Source: Myxococcus sp. RHSTA-1-4
GTDB taxonomy: Bacteria > Myxococcota > Myxococcia > Myxococcales > Myxococcaceae
Length of the DNA: 64,000 nt
Direction of reading: 5' to 3'
Assembly (NCBI RefSeq): GCF_020037125.1
Contig: NZ_JAIQDG010000016.1
Location: 1-64,000, forward strand
The notes beneath the pieces were generated by a model. The model saw nothing but the letters and a program-made list of their open reading frames with translations. It was not told the DNA's origin and ran no database searches. A program made the position numbers and the translations under genes. Shown here piece by piece: positions 35,025 through 44,011 of this stretch. Each line of letters begins with the position of its first letter. Positions within the stretch are counted from its first letter, which is position 1.

Positions 35025-36872
35025 ATGGGACTCCGTTACGACGTCATCGTGGTGGGCCTGGGCCATGCGGGCTGCGAGGCGGCGCTCGCCTGCGCTCGGA
35101 TGGGACTGGCCACGCTGGGCCTCACGCTGAAGCGCGACCGCGCGGCGGTGATGAGCTGCAACCCCGCCGTGGGTGGCACCGCCAAGGGCCACCTCGTGCG
35201 CGAGCTGGACGCACTGGGCGGGGAGATGGGCCGCGCGGCGGACGCGGCCGGCACGCACTTCAAGACGCTGAACGCGTCGAAGGGCCCGGCGGTGCAGGCC
35301 ACGCGCGTGCTGTGCGACCGGGAGGAATACTCGGCGGGGATGCGGGCCGTCCTCTTCTCGCAGCCGAACCTCACGGTGCGCGAGGGCGAGGTGTCCCAGG
35401 TGGTGGCCGAAGGCGGCCGGGTGGCGGGCGTGGTGCTGGGTGACGGCACGCACCTCGAGGCCTCCGCGGTGCTGCTCACCACGGGCACCTTCCTCCAGGC
35501 GCTGATGCACGTGGGCGAGAAGAAGGAGGTGGGCGGGCGCCTCGGTGACGACGCCGCGCGCGGCCTGTCCGACTCGCTGCGCGCGCTGGGCTTCACGCTG
35601 GGCCGCTTCAAGACGGGCACACCGGCGCGGCTGGCGCGCGAGAGCATCGACTGGGACGCGGTGGAGCCGCAGCCCGGAGACTTCCCGCCGCGTCCGTTCT
35701 CCTGGCGCACGAAGGTGGAGCTGGGCTCGGGCGCGCCGTTCCCGAGGCAGCCCGCGGTGACGTGTGGAATCACCTCGACGACGGTGGAGACGCACCGGGT
35801 GCTGCGGGAGAACCTGCACCGCTCTCCGCTGTACCAGGGGGAGATTGTCGGCCGGGGGCCTCGCTACTGCCCGTCGCTGGAGGACAAGGTGGTGCGCTTC
35901 GCCGCGCGCGAGAGCCACCAGGTCTTCCTGGAGCCAGAGGGGCCCACGTCGCCGCTGGTGTACCCGGCGGGCCTGTCCACGAGCCTCCCGGCGGACGTGC
36001 AGCTCACCTTCCTGCGCACCATTCCGGGCCTGGAGAAGGTGGAGGTCGTCCGCTTCGGCTACGCGGTGGAGTACGACTACGCGCCGCCCACGCAGCTCAA
36101 GCCCACGCTGGAGACGAAGGCGATTTCAGGCCTGTACTTCGCGGGGCAGCTCAACGGCACCTCGGGCTACGAGGAGGCCGCGTTCCAGGGACTCTGGGCC
36201 GGCATCAACGCGGCGCTGCAAGTGAAGGGCGAGCCGCCGCTGCTGCCCGGCCGGGACGAGGCGCACGGCGCGGTGCTGGTGGACGACCTGGTGACGAAGG
36301 GCGTGGACGAGCCGTTCCGCATGTTCACCAGCCGCTCGGAGCACCGGCTGAAGCTGCGCGAGGGCAACGCGGACCTGCGGCTGGCGCGGCACGGGCACCG
36401 GGTGGGGCTGTTGCCACGCGAGGCGCTCGAGCGGGCGGAGGCGCGGGCGCGCGCGGTGGCGGACGAGGTGGCGCGGCTGAAGCGCTCCGGGCTGGCGACG
36501 CGGCTGAAGCGGCCGGAGGAGACGTACGCGCGGCTCGGTGAGGGGCGCGAGGACTGGCCGGTGGTGGCTCCGGACGTGGCGGAGGAGGTGGAGGTGGAGG
36601 TGAAGTACGAGGGCTACATCGCCCAGGCGGCGAGGGCGGCGGCGCGCGAGGCGGAGTCGACGGACCGGTGGCGGATTCCGGAGGGCTTCCGCTTCAACGA
36701 GGTGCGCGGGCTGAGCTCGGAGGCGGTGGAAAAGTTGACGGCGCACCGGCCTGGGACAGTGGGTCAGGCGCGGCGGATTCCGGGGCTGACGCCGGCCGCG
36801 GTGTCGCTGTTGCTGGTGGCGCTGAAGCGGGGGAGTGGGGCGGCGGGAGGCTGTGCACAGCCCGTGGAATGA
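35025..36872 (+). CDS. mnmG: tRNA uridine-5-carboxymethylaminomethyl modification enzyme MnmG (GidA)
   Basis: The 615-residue flavoprotein has the FAD-binding loop [13 protein letters not shown] near the start, then [21 protein letters not shown], a hallmark of MnmG. Other family regions are [27 protein letters not shown] and [20 protein letters not shown]. With MnmE (13.0 kb) it adds the carboxymethylaminomethyl group to U34. It is followed by rsmG, the classic gidA-gidB order next to par genes. Confidence 0.97.
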   Translation: MGLRYDVIVVGLGHAGCEAALACARMGLATLGLTLKRDRAAVMSCNPAVGGTAKGHLVRELDALGGEMGRAADAAGTHFKTLNASKGPAVQATRVLCDREEYSAGMRAVLFSQPNLTVREGEVSQVVAEGGRVAGVVLGDGTHLEASAVLLTTGTFLQALMHVGEKKEVGGRLGDDAARGLSDSLRALGFTLGRFKTGTPARLARESIDWDAVEPQPGDFPPRPFSWRTKVELGSGAPFPRQPAVTCGITSTTVETHRVLRENLHRSPLYQGEIVGRGPRYCPSLEDKVVRFAARESHQVFLEPEGPTSPLVYPAGLSTSLPADVQLTFLRTIPGLEKVEVVRFGYAVEYDYAPPTQLKPTLETKAISGLYFAGQLNGTSGYEEAAFQGLWAGINAALQVKGEPPLLPGRDEAHGAVLVDDLVTKGVDEPFRMFTSRSEHRLKLREGNADLRLARHGHRVGLLPREALERAEARARAVADEVARLKRSGLATRLKRPEETYARLGEGREDWPVVAPDVAEEVEVEVKYEGYIAQAARAAAREAESTDRWRIPEGFRFNEVRGLSSEAVEKLTAHRPGTVGQARRIPGLTPAAVSLLLVALKRGSGAAGGCAQPVE

Positions 36873-36884
36873 TCGGAACCGGGT

Positions 36885-36893
36885 TGTGGATAA
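36885..36893 (-). promoter_or_regulatory. DnaA box (perfect TTATCCACA, reverse)
   Basis: TGTGGATAA is the exact complement of the DnaA consensus, 13 bases past the mnmG stop. A second perfect box lies 84 bases on. Confidence 0.6.
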
Positions 36894-36968
36894 CGTGTGG
36901 GAAACTTTGGGGACAGCCGTCGCCTGAGTGATTCCAGGGGTTTGTGGGCCAGTTGGATGTGGAGGCGT

Positions 36969-36977
36969 TGTGGATAA
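36969..36977 (-). promoter_or_regulatory. DnaA box overlapping the rsmG start codon
   Basis: TGTGGATAA includes the GTG start of rsmG. DnaA bound here could repress rsmG translation-initiation-region transcription or form part of an initiator cluster. Confidence 0.55.
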
Positions 36978-37623
36978 CGCGCGGTTCTTGGATCTGCTCG
37001 CGGAGGGTTGCCGGGCGCTGGGGGTGTCGGTGGCGGAGGACGTGGGGCCTCGGCTGCACCGGCTGATGGGCGAGTTGTTGAAGTGGAACGCGAAGGTGAA
37101 CCTCACGGCGATTACCGCGCCGGAGGAGGTGCTGGAGAAGCACTTCCTGGACTCGTTGGCGGTGCTGCCGGAGGTGACGGGCGCGGCGACGCTGTTGGAC
37201 CTGGGCGCGGGCGCCGGGTTCCCCGGACTGCCGTTGAAGCTGGCGCTGCCGGGGTTGGGCGTGACGTTGGTGGACGCGGTGGGGAAGAAGGTCGCGTTCA
37301 TCAAGGCGGCGGCGGCGAGCCTCGGGTTGCAGGGCGTGCGCGGGCTGCATGCGCGCGCGGAGGGCAAGCCGGAGGCGGAGGGGATTCCGCGCGCGGAGGT
37401 GCTGATTGCGCGCGCGTTCATGGACCTGCCGGACTGGCTCGCGCTGGCGCCGGGGTACGTGGCGCCGGGTGGGCGCGTGGTGGCGATGCTCGGCAAGGCG
37501 CAGTCGGACGCGGAGCTGGCGGCGCGCGCGGCGGAGCGGCAACTGCGCGTCGTGTCCGCGCGTGCGTACCGGCTGCCGTTCTCCGGAGCGGAGCGGCAGG
37601 TCGCGGTGTTCGCGAAGGAGTAG
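36970..37623 (+). CDS. rsmG: 16S rRNA (guanine-527-N7) methyltransferase RsmG (GidB)
   Basis: The 217-residue methyltransferase has KWNAKVNLTAITAPEEVLEK, EKHFLDSLAVLP and the SAM loop LLDLGAGAGFPGLPLKLALP, all standard for RsmG. It methylates G527 of 16S rRNA. The GTG at 36970 was chosen because GGAGG lies six bases upstream and homologues begin about there. Its 3' end is repeated twice, degenerately, just downstream. Confidence 0.95.
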   Translation: MDNARFLDLLAEGCRALGVSVAEDVGPRLHRLMGELLKWNAKVNLTAITAPEEVLEKHFLDSLAVLPEVTGAATLLDLGAGAGFPGLPLKLALPGLGVTLVDAVGKKVAFIKAAAASLGLQGVRGLHARAEGKPEAEGIPRAEVLIARAFMDLPDWLALAPGYVAPGGRVVAMLGKAQSDAELAARAAERQLRVVSARAYRLPFSGAERQVAVFAKE

Positions 37624-37735
37624 GGGAGGGCCGCGCCCCGGCGTGGAACGTGAGGTCGCGGCGTTCGCGGAGGAGTAGGCGAGAGCGGGCTCTCCGGCAT
37701 GGAACGGCAGGCCGTGCTGCTCGCGGTGGGTAGGC
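37591..37735. repeat. Tandem degenerate copies of the 3' end of rsmG; otherwise gene-free to 38009
   Basis: The rsmG tail (GAGCGGCAGGTCGCGG ... GAGTAGG) recurs at 37646 and, less well, at 37702, giving a 55-56 bp period. The second copy would read EREVAAFAEE then stop and the third ERQAVLLAVG then stop, echoing ERQVAVFAKE of rsmG. The remainder up to 38009 shows no gene. Confidence 0.65.
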
Positions 37736-38009
37736 CGCCTTGAGGTGAACAGCGCATCAGGTTGTGCTGTTCATGAGCGGAGACGTGGGCAGCTCCGGTG
37801 CGCGCGTGATGCAGGGAACGCCTTGGCCCGCGGGGTGCCCCCACCACGCATGAGGACATGCCGGGCGCGTTCTTCCGGACACCTTGCACGTGAGGGCCTG
37901 TGCCCCGTGCATGGAACTGCTGGCGCCCTTCAGTGGAACGTACGACCGAGGCGCGGCTGCATGGCGCGGCCAGAGTGTCCCGTTAGTCTTCCTGGCGGGG
38001 GTGCCAGGG

Positions 38010-38669
38010 ATGAAGCCGCTTCCGGTAGAGGGACCGCTCGTCTGGATGTACGAGCGTGACCACGACGTGCTCGCACACGTGTCACGCGCTGACTTCGAGC
38101 GGCGCATGGGCCCGCCACACGGGAGGGACCTGGAGGGGGACGGACTCGGGCCGACGGACTGGTGGGCCTGGCGCGCGGACTGCGGGCTGACGGTGGCCGT
38201 GCTGTATCGGGAGCGCACCGGCCGCTTCCATGTCTTCACGGGTGAGGAGGAGATCGACCACGCACTCGCCCACCTCGCGTGGTGGAGCCGAGAGGTGGAG
38301 TGGCGCGCGGATGAAGGGAGGCCTCTCGCGAAGAACGGCTGGGCCGTGTACCGCCAGGACGACACGGGCAACCGTCACGATGTCACCGTGATGCCGGTGC
38401 GGAGCCACGCCGAGTGCCTCGCGCGTCTGCTTGAAGCGCGGGCGCACAAGCAGTGGTACGCCGTCGAGGCGCGTGGAACACCGCCGCCGCAATGGTCCGC
38501 GCGGCCGCGCGAGGGCTGGGCCGTCATCCGGCAGGACGAGCACGGCAACCGCGCCGAAGTGCTCGTGCACCCGAGCGAGGAAGTCGCGCGCAAGCTCGCC
38601 GCCGCGTACGGCTCCGAGCCCCGGCACAAGCAGACCTATTTCGTGGTGCCGGTGGCGCCAGGGGTTTGA
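38010..38669 (+). CDS. Protein with two SPOR-like repeat modules
   Basis: About 219 residues from the ATG at 38010. Two modules of about 45 residues repeat at the C terminus: GWAVYRQDDTGNRHDVTVMP ... HKQWYAVEA and GWAVIRQDEHGNRAEVLVHP ... HKQTYFVVP. This W/RQDxxGNR/HKQxYxV pattern resembles small SPOR-like proteins known from Streptomyces. The N-terminal 110 residues carry no recognised domain. Start uncertain; the frame is open upstream. Function unknown. It overlaps the convergent gene by 34 bases. Confidence 0.6.
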   Translation: MKPLPVEGPLVWMYERDHDVLAHVSRADFERRMGPPHGRDLEGDGLGPTDWWAWRADCGLTVAVLYRERTGRFHVFTGEEEIDHALAHLAWWSREVEWRADEGRPLAKNGWAVYRQDDTGNRHDVTVMPVRSHAECLARLLEARAHKQWYAVEARGTPPPQWSARPREGWAVIRQDEHGNRAEVLVHPSEEVARKLAAAYGSEPRHKQTYFVVPVAPGV

Positions 38670-39241
38670 GCGGCCACGGCTCGCGCGAGCTCGGCGACCA
38701 CTGTCTGCTTGAGCGCCTCGCGGCTGGTCATCTGGGTGAGTGGCCACGCGGCGATGCGGAAGTGGGGCGCTCCCGTGAAGACACGCGGGTGCTCGGCGAG
38801 GGTGAGGTCCTTCGCCGCGCCCGGCGTGTATCCGTGTTGCAGTAGCAGGTTCCCCGCGAAATCGCTGTCGCTATAGCGGGCGCGGATTGCATCGGGGACC
38901 AGCTCCTTCTCCAGGCCGGCCACCGCCAGCACGAGCACGGCCTCGTCCGCATCGAATGCTGGACTGAGGTGCACCTCGATGATGGCGGCATGCCGGGCCG
39001 GCTCGCCGGCCTTCGCGTGCGCGTAGACCCTGCCCATGCTTCGCGGGAAGCGCGATGGGAGCGACTCGATTGCGTTCGAGATGCCAGCGAAGAACAGGTT
39101 CCCGTACCAGACCGTGTTCCACCCGGCATCTCCGAGCACCAGGTCGGCATCACCGAACAGCGCGGAGACCTCGCGGTACACCTCGCGCATGAAGTCGGTG
39201 CACTGCTTGATGGCGACACCCGTCCGTGGAACAGCGCTCAT
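38636..39241 (-). CDS. Hypothetical partner of the PD-(D/E)XK gene
   Basis: A 201-residue acidic protein with no recognised domain (VAIKQCTDFMREVYREVSAL near the start, GDAGWNTVWYGNLFFAG, RIAAWPLTQMTSREALKQ near the end). It begins nine bases after the stop of the nuclease-like gene with GAGGACG as ribosome site, so both are surely one operon. The pairing suggests joint action, but neither role is known. Confidence 0.6.
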   Translation of the reverse strand: MSAVPRTGVAIKQCTDFMREVYREVSALFGDADLVLGDAGWNTVWYGNLFFAGISNAIESLPSRFPRSMGRVYAHAKAGEPARHAAIIEVHLSPAFDADEAVLVLAVAGLEKELVPDAIRARYSDSDFAGNLLLQHGYTPGAAKDLTLAEHPRVFTGAPHFRIAAWPLTQMTSREALKQTVVAELARAVAAQTPGATGTTK

Positions 39242-39250
39242 CGTTCGTCC

Positions 39251-40054
39251 TCATTTGAGGTGTTGAAGGAAGGGCGGGGGACCCAGGCTCCATCGTTCGC
39301 GCCATGCAGGTGAGCTGGACACCGGCGGCAGCGTGGAGGCGAGCCTGTCGAAGCCCCGGAACCGGAGCAGCGACTTGCGCTCGAGCAACGCGGCGAGGTC
39401 GCGGCGCAGGTTCCGCTGAGCCGTGTCTCCAGGGGCCGGTTGCCGTGGTGGCTCCCGCGTGACGAGTGCATGCAGGTCGCGCCACGAGAGCCAGTAGAAC
39501 CTCGCGAGTGATTGCTCTTCGGGCGTGAGCTGCTTCCAGCTCTCGGCCATGTCTTCGACGGGCATCGTGCCGTGCGCGGTGACGTAGACGAGCTTCACGC
39601 CCTGGATGGGAGCGCGGGTGGCCGAGGTGTCGGACCGTGAGGGTCTGATGCCATCCCCGGCCAGTGCGCGCCAGTAGTCCACGAGTTGGTCTCCGTGGGC
39701 CTTGCCGTCGGAGTCCTCGCTGATGGCAGCGTTGCTCTTGCCCGACTCGTACTTGCACTCGACGAGGATGGCCTCGGTCCGTGACTCCAGCTGGAGCAAC
39801 ACGAGCGCATCGGCCTCCCGGGTTCCGGCGCGAGGCCAGAACAGCACCGTCGCTCCGAGCACTCCGTCCGGCACGAGTGGCTCGGTCACGTGAGACGGAT
39901 GAGCGCGAGCGTGGCGGAGCCACGGAAGCAGGACGTGCTCGGCGGGCAGATACGTCAGTGAGCCGAGCAGATTGGACGTGAGCAGGTCCTCGAGCCTGTC
40001 GAGTGCGATGCGCGTGTCGTCAGGCAACTTGTTGTGGAGCTCGGCCTTGAGCAT
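39251..40054 (-). CDS. PD-(D/E)XK nuclease-fold protein
   Basis: The 267-residue product contains a core resembling restriction-like nucleases: READALVLLQLESRTEAILVE with an Asp and then ECKYESGKS (Glu-x-Lys). The C terminus is helical and basic (AQRNLRRDLAALLERKSLLR). The ATG at 40054 was chosen; upstream sequence is not conserved-looking. The second gene of the operon follows after nine bases. Function could be host defence or repair; no methylase or helicase is nearby. Confidence 0.6.
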   Translation of the reverse strand: MLKAELHNKLPDDTRIALDRLEDLLTSNLLGSLTYLPAEHVLLPWLRHARAHPSHVTEPLVPDGVLGATVLFWPRAGTREADALVLLQLESRTEAILVECKYESGKSNAAISEDSDGKAHGDQLVDYWRALAGDGIRPSRSDTSATRAPIQGVKLVYVTAHGTMPVEDMAESWKQLTPEEQSLARFYWLSWRDLHALVTREPPRQPAPGDTAQRNLRRDLAALLERKSLLRFRGFDRLASTLPPVSSSPAWRERWSLGPPPFLQHLK

Positions 40055-40372
40055 GGGCGGTGCTCCGAGCCTTGGCCCGCATGGAGCGGCGCGCAAGAAC
40101 TCGGCCCTCGGGGTGCCCGCGGCTCTGCCGCTGCGTCAAATCGACAGACCTGGAGAGGGGAGGGCGGGGTGGGGGCTGTTGGCGTCAGCGTCAGGTGGGG
40201 CGCGGCCGCTCACGGGAAGACGCGGTCCACTTCACGCATCGCGGGACGCATGCCGGGGACGGGTGTGTCGACATGGCCGGGAGCACATCGAGGCGTTACG
40301 TCCTCGGGACGAAGAGGACGTTGGCGTGCCCGAGTGCAATGCGCGCCAGGTCTCTCCTTATAGAGGAGGCTC

Positions 40373-40768
40373 ATGATGGACACGTTCAAGCTGCGGGTGG
40401 CCCGGCCGACGCGGAGCATCGAGCAGGTGGTCCGCTTCTACCGGGATGGGCTGGGCTTCTCGGTGCTGGGCGGCTTCGAGGACCACGACGGATTCGATGG
40501 CGTGATGCTTGGGCATCCCGGAGCGCCGTACCACCTGGAGTTCACGGTGGAGCATGGGCATGAAGCGCCGCGCTCGCCTTCGGAGGACAACCTCCTCGTC
40601 TTCTATGTGCCCGACCGCGCGCAGTGGGAGGCGTGGGTACGGCGCATGGTGGCCGCGGGCTTCTCGGCCGTGCCTTCCCGCAACCCGTACTGGGACATGC
40701 GTGGGAAGACCTTCGAGGACCCCGATGGCTATCGGGTGGTCCTCGAGCAAGCGGAGTGGCGCGCGTGA
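40373..40768 (+). CDS. VOC-family (glyoxalase/bleomycin-resistance fold) protein
   Basis: The 131-residue product has the paired beta-alpha-beta-beta-beta units of the vicinal oxygen chelate fold: SIEQVVRFYRDGLGFSVLGG and HLEFTVEHGHE in the first half, DNLLVFYVPD and NPYWDMRGKTFEDPDGYRVV in the second. Metal ligands may include the His of HLEFT and the Glu of VVLEQ. Reaction unknown. GAGGAGG precedes the ATG. The parS array begins about 200 bases downstream. Confidence 0.85.
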   Translation: MMDTFKLRVARPTRSIEQVVRFYRDGLGFSVLGGFEDHDGFDGVMLGHPGAPYHLEFTVEHGHEAPRSPSEDNLLVFYVPDRAQWEAWVRRMVAAGFSAVPSRNPYWDMRGKTFEDPDGYRVVLEQAEWRA

Positions 40769-41590
40769 GCTGACGGCGGCAAGTCCGCGGCGAGCCTGTG
40801 CGGCGAGCGGTCCGTGCACACGATGGAGCGCGCGCGGATGTCGGTGGGGTCCGCGCGCTCCTTGGCATCGCGGTGGGGCGCATGTCCGCACAAGTCGTGA
40901 GCGCACGCACGGCCGAGTCGATGGATGGGTGTCTCTCCGCTCGCGGATGCGTGATGCCCCAGCGTGCTCCACGTGGAACGTGGAGGCGTGGCACGGCTGT
41001 TCGGGCATGGGCCTGTGCGCAACCAGGGGGACCTCCACATCAGGGCTCGTCCACCGGCTCCACGGAGTGCGGTGCGCACCGGCGGGGCCGTGGAGGTGTG
41101 TGGTGCTCCGGGAGCTCGCTCCACGGAGTGCGGTGCGTATCGGCGGGAGCGTGGAGGTGTGGTGGTGGTGCGGGAGCGCGCGCGGAGTCTGCCCCACCCG
41201 GAGCTGACTGCATGGCGCCGGTCGCGCGCGAGCAGGCGGGACGCGCCGCTCCACGGTGCCGGGCTGTTCGATGAGACGCGAGCACGCAGGTGCGGTGCGG
41301 GTGCTGCTCGCGCTGCTGCGAGCCGCTGATGGAGGGCAGTCGGTGCGCAGGGGAGGACGCGTCGGGACTGTCAGCATGAGCAGCGGCGTGATGCGCATCG
41401 GGTTCCGAGCTGGCGACGTGTGACCTCGGCTCCAGCTGGAACACGACGGCGGGGATGTCGGGGCACGGGAAGGGGCGGGGCCGTGGATGGAGCTGAGCGT
41501 TGGAGATGCTGACGCGCGTGCCAGGTGGAACGAGAAGGCATGGCCCTGCGGCTTCACGCTCCTGATGGCGCCGCGGGTCGCTGCTTCACG

Positions 41591-41762
41591 GTGCCCGAGC
41601 GCGGTGGAGACCGAGCCCCGGCGAGCGCGGACACCTCGAAGACGTGGGCATGCGAATGGACGGGTGCTCCTTGGCGGTGCCCGAGCGCGGTGGAGACCGA
41701 GCCCCGGCGAGCGCGGACACCTCGAAGACGTGGGCATGCGAATGGACGTGTGCTCCTTCGCG
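41591..41762. repeat. 86-bp tandem duplication at the left edge of the parS array
   Basis: GTGCCCGAGCGCGGTGGAGA begins units at 41591 and 41677; the two differ at two positions. The unit carries no good parS core and lies just before the first clustered perfect site. Confidence 0.8.
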
Positions 41763-42195
41763 GTGCCACTGCGGTGCGCCCGTTCCACGTGGAACGCGGC
41801 GGCGAGATGGCAGCGCGTTCACGGCGGCGCGGAGGCGCAGGCCGCGTCGGGCGGAACTGGCGTTCCACGTGGAACGAGGAGGCGGGATGGCGGTGTGTTC
41901 ACGCGGAGCCGCGGGATGAAGGCCGGAGCGTTCCACGTGGAACGTGGACGCAAGGCAGAGGCGGTCGCCCCTGGTGGAGGTGAGGGGGCCGACCGCTGCA
42001 GTGCCGCAGCGGCGGGTGCGCGCGTTCCAGGTGACGCTCGGATGGGTGATGGCGCCGTGCTCGTGGTGGAGGTGAAGGGCGCTGGCCGGTGCCGCGGTCC
42101 ACCTGCACTGACGGGTGCGCGCGTTCCGGGGGGGAGCGCGGATGGGCGATGGCGCCGTGTTCGTGGTGGAAGTGAAGGGCGCTGGTCAGCGCCGC

Positions 42196-42579
42196 GTTCC
42201 ACGTGGAACGTGGATGGGGAGACGGCGCCACGTTCAGGGTGGAAGACGAAGGGCGCTGGCTGGAGCACTGCCGCGCGTTGGCCGGTGCCGCGTTCCACGT
42301 GGAACGTGGATGGGGAGACGGCGCCACGTTCAGGGTGGAAGGCGAGGGGCGCTGGCTGGAGCACTGCCGCGCGTTGGCCGGTGCCGCGTTCCACGTGGAA
42401 CGTGGATGGGGAGACGGCGCCACGTTCAGGGTGGAAGGCGAGGGGCGCTGGCCGGAGCACTGCCGCGCGTTGGCCGGTGCCGCGTTCCACGTGGAACGTG
42501 GATGGGGAGACGGCGCCAGGTCCAGGGTGGAAGGCGAAGGGGGCTGGCCGGAGCATGGCGGTGCCGGACACGGCCAGCG
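42196..42579. repeat. Tandem 96-bp parS-containing units
   Basis: Four nearly identical units start at parS 42196, 42292, 42388 and 42484, each parS followed by GTGGATGGGGAGACGGCGCC and a shared spacer. Only a few bases differ, so these are recent tandem duplications. Confidence 0.9.
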
Positions 42580-43200
42580 TTCCACGTGGAACGAGGATGG
42601 AGAGCAGGCGTCACGTTCATGGTGGAAGTGAAGGACGCCGGCCGGAGCATGGCGGTGCCGGACACGGCCAGCGTTCCACGTGAAACGTGGATGCGAAGGA
42701 GCAGCGCGCGTTCATGGCGGTCGTGATGCTCGGAGCTTCGCGGAGCCGGTTCAGCACCACGTGGTGCACGTGAAGTGGAGCCATGGGTTCTCGCGTCGCG
42801 GGCAGGGATGCGAGTGCCCCCGTTCGGCGCGGCTTCGGACCGGGGGGCGTTCCACGTGGAACGCGCATGGAGGTCGACCGTCACCGTGCTCACGCCGCTG
42901 ACGTGAAGTCCGCGCCGGCACCGGGTGCGCGAAGCGGAGCGTGCGGCGGGATGCGGCGACAGACCTCGCGCGTGTCCTCTTGCTGCACCATCAGCGGTTC
43001 GCGTGCCGCGCGTTCCACGTGGAACACGAACGGTGGGGAGTCCTTCAGATGCGCGGGGACCGGAGTCGCAATGGATGCGGCAAGTCCCTGATGACCGCTG
43101 GCGAGCGTTCCACGTGGAACGTGGCTGGTGTCGGACGGGCTCGAGGTTCATCGGCTGAACATGCGGCGCGGTGCTCCAGTTCGATGAGGACCTCCGGCGC

Positions 43201-43482
43201 GTTCCACGTGGAACGTGGAGGTGGCGTGGGGCGCATGCGCATCGGTTCGGCATGGGGCTTCGCGACACCGGCAGGTGAAGGCATCCGGCGGCGCGTTCCA
43301 CGTGGAACGTGGAGGTGGCGTGGGGCGCATGCGCACCGGTTCGGCATGAGGCTTCGCGGCACCGGCAGGTGAAGGCATCCGGCGGCGCGTTCCACGTGGA
43401 ACGTGGAGGCGGTGATGGCGTCCCGCGTCCGCTGGTCCGGAATGAGCACTGATGCCGCGAGGAGAAGGCGTTCGTCCGCACG
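43201..43482. repeat. Tandem 94-bp parS-containing units
   Basis: Units at 43201 and 43295 share GTGGAGGTGGCGTGGGGCGC and the following spacer almost fully; the unit at 43389 keeps the parS and first bases only. A second local duplication with a spacer unlike the 96-bp family. Confidence 0.85.
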
Positions 43483-43834
43483 TGCCACGCGGAGCGCTCC
43501 GGGCGTTGATGGCTCCGCGTCCCGTGCGCTCGTTGATGTGCGCGGCGTTCGTCCAATGCTCGGGGGCGTTCACGCGTTCCAGGTGGAGGCTCGCGCGCTC
43601 GCGAGGTCGACATGGGCTCTGTGCCCGGGTTGGTGCACGCGGCTGACGGCGTGTTCCACGTGAAACGAGGATGCGGCGGGAGGCTCACGCGCTCGCGAGG
43701 CGGCAGGAGTCCTCGTGCCTGCACCGGCGACGCGGCGGGCTGCACGTTCCACGTGGAACGCGGATGAGGTCAGGTGGCTCGCGAAGCCGACGAGGCTCGC
43801 GGTGCCTTCATCCGGTGCGGAGAGTCGTCGGCAC

Positions 43835-44011
43835 GTTCCACGTGGAACGCGGATGAGGGCGGGGCTCGCGTGGAAGGGACGCGAGTCCGGGTGCCTTCAT
43901 CCGGTGCGAGAGTCGTCGGCACGTTCCACGTGGAACGCGGATGAGGGCGGGGCTCGCGTGGAAGGGACGCGAGTCCGGGTGTCTTCACCCGGTGGGCACG
44001 ACTGGCGGCAC
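43835..44011. repeat. Tandem 88-bp parS-containing units
   Basis: Units at 43835 and 43923 share parS plus GCGGATGAGGGCGGGGCTCG and the remaining spacer with few changes. This is the third local duplication family in the array. Confidence 0.85.

Noticed and set aside
41487-43752. Long open frames of 140-440 codons on both strands across the parS array
   Set aside because: They arise because the 14-bp palindrome and its tandem spacers keep frames open. Their proteins are repeats of FHVERG or STWNA-type translations of parS, with no ribosome sites.
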